From assembly GCA_037783545.1 (NCBI GenBank), contig JBBELK010000060.1, forward strand, positions 4,154,001 to 4,218,000: DNA of 64,000 bases. Reading direction: 5' to 3'. Positions 33,701-45,700 of the stretch are shown here, in pieces. A program made the position numbers and the translations under genes. This DNA comes from Henricia sp. BOLD:AAB3569 (lineage: Eukaryota > Echinodermata > Asteroidea > Spinulosida > Echinasteridae). Under the pieces are notes generated by a model. That model did not search any database, was not told the origin of the DNA, and saw only the letters and a program-made list of their open reading frames with translations. Positions within the stretch are counted from its first letter, which is position 1; each line of letters begins with the position of its first letter.

Positions 33701-36700
33701 TGTATTTTTTTAAAAATGGTCTGGAAATATCCAAGACGGTGGCCAAAATGGTCACCAGAAATATAAAAGGTCATGGGTGTATAGGCCTATTAGCAAAATA
33801 ATGATAAAAACATATAAAAATTAAAAATGATTTCATGTATATTTTTTACCGTCACAAAATGTGTATCTGGTGTGCTATTTTGCTACCATGCTTTAAATTC
33901 AAGACATCGATTAATATGGCTGCCAAGCCCACCCCCAACCGCTGAGCGACTTTGTCGGCACCCGCACTGGCAAAACCCTCCCTGGAAAAATTCCTGGATC
34001 CGCCCCTGCTTGCTCTTATTGTTTGGCTGTTTCGACATCCACCATTTACCCCACTCAACCCTATCTTTTTCATAAAGAGACCATAAATGTACATTGTCAA
34101 AGTACAGATTGTCTCGTATAATATAACTAGATGGCGGATGGTACTGGCGTCCAAAACTGCCAGGAAATTCCTGTAAAAATACAATTTTATATATTTTCTT
34201 TACAGTGATGCGTATTTTCTACTTTATTTTACAGTACGAAATGTTCTACGAAAATACAATGAGAATTGCGCTGAATAGCGACAGTGATGGTGTAGTCGCA
34301 GCTCTGAGACATCCAGTCGACACAAACAGAATGAATATAATCCTAAAGTTTTTGGGTGCATATAATAAGGTGTGAAATACCAAGAATGTTATATGAAACA
34401 TGTAATTTTGCTTTTTTAACTATTCACAAAGAAATCTGCAAGCTTCTTGGCCAAATAATTTTACTGAAACTTTATTCAAACCACTGATGTAAAATATCCA
34501 ATTTTTCAATTTATCGCGCACTGTAAAAAAGTTGGGGAAAAAAGGTTTGGCAATACCACTTTTTCAAACAATTAGTCCTTAGCTACATAAAGTTGGTAAA
34601 TTTGTGGGGAAATTACCCAATTTGTGAGAAATTACCCAATGCCTTTGGGCAATAAAAGCCCACCGCTGTAGGCAGTTGATCATTCTACCTTCTTTGCGAA
34701 AATATTACCCAGTTTTTTTTAAAGTGCGGGCCCCAGTGCTGCTACGATCCACTACCCCACTGAAATTTATTATAAATTTAAAGGGGTAAATGGAACCCGC
34801 TTCACTTCAAGCAAATACATTTGTTTATTAAACAAATTGCCAAGAAAAGGGTAATATTTTGATGTATTTTGATCATGTTAATTTTGATCAAAATTTTTTT
34901 TTTTAGAATCACCTTATCGGTAAATGAAAAACACGATCGGCAAAAATTACATATGGGTAACTTAACTCCTTTTCAAGTCGGCAAATTTGTTGCCGCACAC
35001 CTTCCAAATAAATTTTTAGATCGCTCCAGTCAGCACCTGACCATTATCACTATGAGCAACTAACAATGAAAATTGGGCACACACCATTGTTAATAACATT
35101 GGTTTGTGCCCAATTTCCATTTTTAGTTGCTCATAGTGTATGGTAACAGTTAATGTGAGACGATTAAGACGCTTGGTGGCAGCAAACAAACCGGTCCTTT
35201 TCCATTGTTTTCGTCATGTTTGAGCCAAAGTGTGCATGCTCCATCGATAGATATGACTGGATGAAGTATGCAATAGCAGTTGGCTATACGAGAATTGAGG
35301 CCATGCGCCGGCCGCCATTGTACCCCACGAACAATGCTTGGCCTAGACTGCTCCCCGGTCCATGCGATCGCTTGCATTCCACTTAACACACGTAGACCAT
35401 GATATAGACTAGTGAAGACAGTATGACCAGTCTAGGCAAGGCATTGTATTTGGTGGGGTCCAATGGTGGACGGTGGCTTCAATTTTAGACGTCGTTGCTT
35501 CATCCAGTGTATATCGATGGCATGCTCAATATGACGTAACAATGAAAAAGGACCCGTTTGTTTGCTGCCACCAAGCGTCTCTAAATTCTCCCACTGATGA
35601 TATATAGTACACAAAACGGTACAAGCGCCAGAAGAGCCATGTCTCCAATACACGATTATTGCCACCGACATTTTGTAATGTACCCACTCTTTTCTTTATT
35701 TCAGGGAGCATCGATCCTCTGGATGTTGGAACATTTCCTGGGTATTGATGTGTTCAATCAAGGCATAAGAAGCTACCTCAAGGAGCGTGCCTACAAAAAC
35801 GCCAACGCAGAACACCTCTGGCGGGAACTGACCAAAGTACATGTATATCAAAGAAACGTCCACTGTGCTTTGTTATAAGGGTCTCCAAAAGTATACAGTT
35901 CCAACGTCACCGAACCCACAACCGAATCACTAAAGCCGCGGCTTGCCACTGCGATTTTTGCTGCGAATCTCTCATGATGAGATAATATATTTTTGATTAC
36001 ACTTTCTACAGTCGGGTAAAGCGGGCCTCCCACTGTGCGATTTTTGCAACAAATTTCCAACAATTAGGTACGATTTGGTGAGATTAACAGAGACTGTCTA
36101 TAGACTCTATACACAATCGTACCAAATCGTACCTAATCGTCGGAAATTCGTCACTGGCAAAATCCGCACAGTGGGAGGCCCGCTTTATCTAAACAAATCT
36201 TGTACCAAATCGTTGAAAATTCGTAGCAAAAATTGCACGGTGAAAAGCCGGCTTAAATCTATATTATTTCCAGCCGTAGCCATCATTCCAGCTGAGATCA
36301 AGTCTCTGATGCCTTTTTAATCCACTGCAGGCAGATGAGACGGTTGGTCAACATGACGTAAAGCTTATCATGGATACTTGGACTCTTCAGCGCGGGTACC
36401 CGCTTGTGAACATGACGAGGTCCGAGGATGGGAGGCAAATCGAGGTCACTCAGGCGATATTTTTAAAACTTGGCCAAATACTAGAAAAGGACAAGTTTGG
36501 GGACTTGGGGTGAGTCTTGAAATATTTAGCAGTGCTGGGCTGCATCGACTCGTTTATATCCGCCTGTGTCATGTTCATTTGTCCCTTGCCTATACACATA
36601 TAGACCCTTATCACTGGCGGCCATGACAGGGGCAGTTTTTCACATAGAGCCTGACCAGATTGTTCCAAAAACTGTACACTGTAAGAAATTACCGCATTTT

Positions 36701-39700
36701 ACGGTAGAAAATACGTCAACGTTTACGGGAAGTGTCCGTAAATGAATATTTACGGCCGAACCCGTAAAAATCATTTCACAGTGCATTTCACAGTGCATCG
36801 CGCGTAACTGAACTGGGCCCAATTTCATGGAAACCGTTAGCACACAAATTTGTTTAGCACAGATTTTTTGCAAAACTGGGTTGTCAGCTGTGCTAAACAA
36901 ATTTTTGTGCTAACACGTTCCATGAAATTGGTGATTTTCTTCAGTCTTCAGTTGTTTTGCATTTTGTAAATTAATTTTTGGTTGGAAAAGATGCACAATT
37001 TACAGCTGTTGGGTAAAAGTTAACTATTAAAGATAGTATACATGATTGGTAAAATGTTACAAATAGTTTTATCCCCATGTGTGATTGAAGGTATGCATGA
37101 TTAAAACCAAACTGAGCAAAAACCAGCTCCGAACTTCATCTAACTTTTGAGAAAACAGTAAAAAAAGGGTTTGCAGTCATTTCGCCCCAAAACCACTTCG
37201 CCCTAAACTACGGCCTGTGCACGAAGTGGATTTGGGGCGAAGTGGCATTTGGGCGAGGTAGTGTTCGGACGAAGATATTTTGGGTGAAATGGCACTCGGG
37301 CGAAGTGATTTGGGGCGAAATGGCACTTGGGCAAAGTGGTTTGGGGACGAATTGAATTTACGTCTCGCAAGACGAAAACTAATTGTTTTGCTCATTTCTC
37401 AAGGACTATAGCACTTCAGACAAAACCATTTCAGGGGAAGTTTTCTGCCGTCATCATGTTTATATCGTGTAATTCTGTGTATTTCTGATTCTTCGAGATA
37501 CCAATCATGTGTAATGCCTTTAAGCTAGCGACAGATGAGCGACTAATAGTAAATTTAATTTTAGTAGATGTGTGCAACCGTGGGCTATGCGATGTAGGCA
37601 TACACGGAGCATAAATCACTACTGGTGATCTGTAGTTGATTTGGTGTCAAGCCACAGACCTCACATGAATCAGAAAAAGTTAATACAGGGTGTTTAAAAA
37701 AAAGGTAATCCAACTTTGAAAGGTTGCTTTGACCAGACTGTACATTTGCCAGTAACAAGCATGGTACCATACAGTCTTAAAGCAGAGGGTATGGGCGTTC
37801 CAATGATGCCTTGGTTACGTTCCTAGGGTCACGCATCACTGAGCACCATTGTCTTGAAATTGAGGTAGAAAATGGGGGTTGGTTCACTTTGAACAAAATC
37901 GAACAAAATAAATTGATTGGACTTTATTCATTCACACTTTCGAACACATTCAACCACATACATCTGATTTTTTTCATTCACCACGACCCTCCACGTGCCC
38001 ACCTCCTCTCTCCAAAGTTGACATCAGCGGCGCATGTCGTTCACAGCATTCCGTTATCTGTGGCGGGCGCAAGATGGTGCACCATGCAGCGCACCGTCTC
38101 ATTGCTGTTCGTTATCGCCTTGAATAAATTTCATGAGCGAGTGATTGCCATGAATCACCCCTTCGAGTGGCCCATAGGTCACCAGACCTCACCCCTTGCG
38201 ACTTCTTTAAAGAAAAACAGTTTTAACAACGCCACCGCACAACATGCAGGATCTGCGCGTGACAGGATCCATGATGTGGACAGTTTGCAAGAGGATCCAG
38301 ACACCGTAAGACATGCGCCGCCGATGTCAACTTTGTTTGGAGAGAGGAGGTGGACATGTGGAGGATCGTGGTAAATAAAAAATTCAGAATCCTGTGTTGG
38401 AAAGTGTGAATGAATCAAATGTAGTTACTGTATAAGATTGTGTAATTTTTGTTTAATTTTGTGTGTCAATAATATATTTTGTTTATAAACATGAAAGTGA
38501 ACCAACCCCCATGTACACCTCAATTTCACGACAATGGTGCTCAGTGATGCGTGGCCCTAGGAAAGTAACCAAGGTATCATTGGAAAGCCCATACCCTCTG
38601 CTTTTTACTGACAAACGTATAGTCTGGTCTAAATTATTTAGAGTACCTGGGGGAAAAAAGTATGGTAGAAGCACCGTAAAAATGCGGGAATATCGTAGAA
38701 ATTTACAGGATTTCCCGTTAAACAATTTACGGGATAACCGTTAACATTACGGTAGATGGGTGGCACTCGCTGCACAGCTATCCACCGTAAAGTTTACTGG
38801 CAATTGTTTACAGTGTATATACATGTATCTCCCCAAAATACTATCCATGGGAAGGAAACGGAAAATGTGCAATCCTCAATTTGGATGTAGAAGCAAAAAG
38901 GCTGGTGTAATCACTGCACTGCTTTATGTGACCGGAAAAATTAGTTTACTGTTTAGTAAACTAATTCGATCGATTTTTGACGATATCCCTGGAAATACGC
39001 ATTTGATAAGCGTCAAATTTTAGAAAAATGTGACACACGATATGGTATAAAAATCTCAATACCCATAAAAAAAACACTGGGGTCGTCAAAAATGTGATCT
39101 GGTCACGCTCCTTTAAATGATGTAAAAGATCCACAAGGTGCACACTCGTGCATGACGCATGGTGACATTGTGACTCAGTGCCCATGTCACAGCCGTCCGT
39201 ACAAACTGCAAAGGATATATGCATGGTAAAATTACGTCCTATAGTTTGTACACAATAACTACCTGAATTTAAGCTTTGGTCTTGGTGTTTTTGGAGGTGC
39301 ACTTAGATAAAATTGATTACTGGACGTTGGACTAATTTGTGACATGCAAATTATGTAACACTGTATGACTCCGTAAGCGAGCGTTGAACGTGTCAGTATT
39401 CTTTGTGCAAACTTTTTTTTAAATCAAATCCATCTGGATGTAGCAGCATCATTGTTACTTTGAAAGATAAATAAAAATGTTCACACTAGTCGTTTAATTT
39501 TTCTATTCCAAAAATGACGAACAATACACACGTAGGATGAAAAAAATGTAATCATATGCCAATTTTGCAATTTCATCGTCATCCGCACCAAAATCACCAT
39601 TGGTTACGGATAACACCTCATGCGATAAACCGTTTCAACAATGTCTCTGTTTTGCCATGCAGGTACAAGTGGTATGTTCCATTGACCTACGTGTATAAAT

Positions 39701-42700
39701 CGGGACCTCCGGATTTCGACAATCCCTTGAGAACAATGTTGGAGCCGACAGAAGACAGCAGTTAGTTCTTATTTTAGCAATAGCATAAATATATCTTTCC
39801 GGAAATCTTTTCGCTTAATTAAACAAAAATTCCTGATTGTTTTTCGACAGTATTTGCCGTTCGACCATTTTATGTACTTTTTTCACTGGTGAGACATGAT
39901 GATATAAATAACACTGTTTCGGTACTTTATACAACAAAGAAAACCCAAATTATTATTATTATAATACAATAATTCTATATTTTAAACGTCTTAAAATTAC
40001 AATAAATTTATACACCCAATGTTCCTGAGCTTCAAACCCACCAAATTTAGGGGGAACAATTAAAGTCTTTTCTTTAAAAAAAGTAATAGGTTTCAAAATT
40101 GTGACGTCACATAATAAACTCACAACACAATTTTTTTAATGGATTTTTTTTCCTAGCAACGATAACACTGCCTGTTAGTGCGTCTTCTGATGACTGGTAC
40201 TTGGCGAACGTTAAGATGAATGGTTACTATCGCGTTAACTACGATGACGACAACTGGCAACGCCTATTGAAACAGGCCGAGAAGGATCCGGATGTAAGAA
40301 ACAGTTAAACACTATAGACCGTATCGAATAGCTGCCATTTCGTGGGGCAGTTTCTTTGTTTCTTGAGGACATGCATGGTTGCACATATTGTGCTTCCATT
40401 GTTGAACGGTTTGTGTAACAAAAGGTGCCCCACGAAATGGCGGCTATTCGATACGGTCCATTTGGGTATTATAGTTCGATTGCATGACATTATAGCCATA
40501 CACATTGGTGTGGTTCGAGATAGAATTCTTAATCTTGCCGTCGGACAGTTTGGCGGTTCGTTATCGTTCATTTGGAGTACGGTGCATGGACAAAGGTTTA
40601 GATCACTGACTCGTAAACACCATACGTGGAAGCACCCCATACGTTTGTGGGTTTGAAACCTCCCGAGGTACTTTCGCTTTGAGCAAGGCGCTTAGCACCA
40701 ATTGCTTCATCCGTCGGATGGGATGTAGGTCCAGTGTATTTTGTAACACAACTAAAATTCACAGAGCATTCATTCGTAAATATAAATTTTCCCTAGTGTT
40801 TCTGGCTTGGCTGCTGAAGGCGTCAACCACCCATGTATATCTATATGTTTAATGCGGTTTCTCCTATTTGTATAGTGCAATGAGACGTCGGCAGACATTG
40901 AACGTGCTATAAAAGACCTATTTATTATTATGTTATTCCAGACCAGTGTTATCCCGTCTTTGGCGGAATGTCATTACCGGGGGAGGGGGTGGGGGGGGGG
41001 GGGGGGGGGGGGGGTACACTAGCGCATTGTAATTCAGAGATGATATACGTTGAGCTTTGCCATATTGTCTCCGTGTAATATGCTACATACAATCGGTTTC
41101 CCTACATTACATTTGTAAAAAAAAACACAAATCAAAACGACATATTTATCACTATTGTAGATATTGTTCAATAATTCTACGTTTTTCGGCCCATACAATG
41201 CATATCTATATTTTGATCGTACGACTTCCGACTCGTTTTGTGTTGGATGGTTAAACGATACTTAGTTTTTAAACATAATACACAATTGTAGATTTACAGA
41301 CATTCGTCTTTAATTTGGCAGGTTTTTAGCGAAGAAAATAAAATTGGCCTGGTGTATGACTCAGAACAACTGGTATTGGCAGGGCTTATCAACGTGAGCA
41401 TTTACCAGGGTTTTTCCAGCAGTCTGGCCCAAAACACCCTTGTGGCACGCCGGGCCGTCGTCCGTAGTGCTTCACACTCGGCAAGGATGCTGATGGGGAG
41501 ACGACACGCAATCCACCGCCGCTCAACCCCATATACAGTGCAGGTAGATTCCGATCATTAGAGTTGGTATATATTTCGTTCCATATATAGGGTATTATGG
41601 CTAAACGGTCGAGAGGATCTTGTTTAATTTAATAATGAAAATAATTTGAAAATCGCGTTATGTCGTTGTAAGGCAATGCACTTTGACCTATGTAGGCGCT
41701 GTCTGCTAGCTCCGTTGTGATTGATCGGCGGGTTCGGCTTGATTGACGGGTTCGAACTATGTATTCTCCCTTCGACCCGTCACTATGAGCAACTAACAAT
41801 GGAAATTGGGCACAGACCATTGTTATTAACAATGGTGTGTATGCCAAATTTCCATTGTTATAGTTGTTTATAGTGCGTGCATGTAGCTATGTCACATAAG
41901 TATATGTATATATTAATCGCGAGTAAAATCGAGTAGCACAATGAAACAGTATACATTGAACCATATGGCGTACGCGACAGATGACACGCGGAGATCTGCA
42001 GTCGTTACTCGATCGTTGTGGTTCAAAACACATATACATGTAGACACAATGAATTGAAATAGTCGGCAGGCTGAGTCGCTTGCACACATGCCTGCTACAG
42101 TGTAACAATAATTGCATATAATCACGATTAAACTACGCGGTTATTCGAGTAGTTTAAAAATGATAGTCACGAATACGAGTACCGTTTACTACTCGCGATT
42201 AATCGATTAATCGAGCTATTCGGTAGGTATAACCGCCTACCCAGCAGGGTTGTAGTCGAGTCCATCACAAGTAGCTTGCACAAGTACAGAGCCGATAAAA
42301 TCACAAGTCCGTGACAAGTCCCACACAAGTCCATCACAAGTCTAGTAACAAGAAGCAAAGGATGAACGCGCACAGAAGAATGCCTTTGTTGGGGTTCATT
42401 TGAATAGCTTGTGACTCGAATTAAGATCCAAGGACTTGTGATGGACTCGACTACAACATTACTACCCAGGCTGCATGCTCATCGTTACCAATTACCAAAT
42501 ACTTTGCGTGTTTGTACCACTGACCTCTATATATATACACAATGGAGCAGTGTAGTCCGCCATTTTACTTTAGAAAACACAATGTCTACACTAAAAAAAA
42601 TCTGTAAAGATTCCAGTACTGCCAGTTCTCGCAACGATAATTGCGTTAGGCCTATTGAAGCCGCAGGATTAATTTCGTCTGGTGCACGGTGCCCAACGAT

Positions 42701-45700
42701 TTTTGTTCTTTGAATTTGAATCAACTTCCGCATTTCCCTGCACTTCGATGACTTGACAAATAAACTTTAGGATTCCTGAGGAAAAAAACAATAGGTTTTA
42801 GGTGAAACAAAAAATCATGGTGCTCAAGTATTCTGAGACACTTTTATATATGTTATTGTACAACGGACCAGAAGTCACTGGACCATGGCAACTGATGATA
42901 TACGTGTATAGGCAAAAATAGAAATTCTGTAAGTCCCCAGAAGAGCCCACAAAGGCCCGTACCACACTAAAACTCATACAATATATTGGCATTTTCATTA
43001 TGCGACAAAGGACTGTTTGCACCAAAATTGCCATTTTTGTTCATTTTCCAGACGTATATGAAGCAGCTAGTAGACCCGCTGTACGCGGAGTTTGGTTGGG
43101 ATCAAGATTTCGTACCAGCATTATCGCAGCTGAGGTGAAATTACTCATACAAGAAAAAGACATTATTTTGGATTGTTTTTTCATGTTAACTGAGTTTTCA
43201 AAAGTTGCAAATGAAATCACAAGAGTTAAATTATAAATGTGTAACATGTGTATAGTGCATTGATTTTATACGTCTTGTTGGAAGAATGGGTGATTCAGGG
43301 TGATTGCTCAGTAATAATATATTAAAAGCAATAACATATGAAAGCGAAGATCATAATAACATATGATTGGAAAACTGCCGCAAATGGCGTTATCTCGGTG
43401 TTAAACCGACCTATGTATAAAGTCAGCTCGATGTAAATCGGTCCACGTTCCGAAAAAAAAACTGTGTCCTAGCTCACAGTAAATGTGCAAAGCCACTGTC
43501 CAATTTAGGCTGTCTCCCTGGCAGCACTACACGAAAGATATCCACCAAAGTCAAAGGTTTTTTTCGAGGACCCCTCCCAAAAAAAACAAATGCAAGTGTA
43601 CACGAAATAATGTAAATTTGTCTTCAATCATCGTTTTCTTACAAAAAGATATCATCTCGAGCATTGGACTCAATGGACTGGAAACACCTCTATCTTCCAT
43701 TTGACTAAGGAATTTTTGTTTCGGCCATGATTGATATCATTATGGGGCAATGCATATCTTGCAATGCCCCAGTGCCGGGATGTGGTTAGACAATATAGAT
43801 TTCATAAATCGTAACAGTTTATAAAAGTTACGGTTATTTCGTTTCATGACAGCGGTGGACTCGAGACGGGCGGCCAATTTGACGTAACATCTGCAGCATG
43901 CCAGTACGCCCATGATCACTGCGTTTCCAAGGCAACTGATTTGTTCCAGGAGTACATGAATAATCCGAGTTCCGATAAGTAAGTAGAAAACGCACCATGT
44001 CATTTTTTCAAATTTCGTTTAACAAAGAATTATGCTATGTGAATTATGCTATGTGAATGTACGTTTTCAATCAAGCAAACCCTCGTTGATCCTACTGCAT
44101 TGGGCTAGTAGTATAGTATGCTATCATGGTTATACCTCATATATGCACTTATCAAGAGATAATGAAGCATTATACTGCATGTATATTAACGAAGAAACCC
44201 GTGGTATTCACTCTTTTTTCTCACAGAATTCCTGCAAACTTCAGACAAGTTGTATATTGTAACGGAATTCGCTTCGGTGGCAGAAAAGAATGGAATTTTG
44301 CGTGGACGATGCTTCAAAGCGGTAAAGATCCCAGGGAACGATCGTGCTGGGTTAGCGCCCTCACTTGTTCGAAAGATTCATATCGTCTTCGAAGGTAATG
44401 AGTGCACAGCACCAAATAAGCGTCCATTGACAACAGTGATAATTAGACCAGCTTTATAACAAATTAAAAATGATTATTCCCAAACTCTTTCAAGCTATGA
44501 CGCTGTGTTGGTGAGCATAATATATATATATATTATTTTTATACAAACATAATATTGGGGCCTGCCAGACAGTCTAAGTTTGCCGTGGAAAATGTTGACG
44601 AAGTTTCTACTGGGGCTGAATTCACCTTGTGTTTTGGCGCTGCCTGATAATGGAACTTGCAAAGTTAGTTAATTAAAGGCAACATTGGGCTGGAACATTG
44701 GGCGGAATACATAAAAACTAGCAACTGCTTATAAGAAGAAGCACCGAGCAAAAGCATAAGCTCATCAAGCAGAAGCAAACGCAAAAGCAATTGCTTGAAA
44801 ACATATTCTTAACCCTTTGCTTTGGCTGAGAGCTTTTTCTTAGGCTTCCTCAGCAATTGCTTGGGGGATCTGAACAATAGCGCTATTCATCAAGAGGCAC
44901 GCATGTTATGTAACGGCTTTGTATAGACGGATGGGTTTGCTTTTAATCCTCATCCGGGGTATCCTACCATTCTCAGGCATAATTTTTGCGCCATGTAGCC
45001 GTTTAACATGCATGTTGTTTGTTGAAACAAAACAATTTACGATAAGTTGGATTGGATATTTCTTCTCGATTAATCCTTGGTTTGTACACCTTAGGCCGAG
45101 CCCGGTCATCTCTAACAGGCATAAACATGATGAAATCTTCTCTGGTTGTTTGTAAAATCACGAACAAGTAAGAGGTCAAGCTACCATGTAAGGATCTTGT
45201 AACACTGCAAGCAATTGCTGAATAACACAAGCAAAAGGTTGTTGTTATGTATACGTATTTAGGCAATTGCTAATCAAGGTGGCATTTGCTTGCAAGAAAC
45301 AAGCTTTTGCTTTTGCTTAAAACTAGACACTTTTGCTTGCTAGCAACTGCTTATTTTTATGTATGAAGATGTAAGCAAAAGCCTACAAAAAGCAATTGCT
45401 AGTTTTTATGAATTCGGCCCATTGCGTCAGCACGTCGACGGCATTGCGTCAGCGCGTCGACGTTCCGTCGCGACGGGATGACAAAACTGCATCGTTGTAG
45501 TTGGTTAACAAAGGCATTCTCTTTTCTTATAATTCTTCTGATACAGCTTCCTGATATCAATGTCAGACCAAATCGCGTTTGATCACAGAGATGCTGTACT
45601 CATCCTCGCGGGAATTGCCGAGAATATCGACGGTTACGAGATCGCGTGGGATTTTGTACGCAACAACTGGGAGAAACTGGAGAAAGTGTAAGAGAACGGT

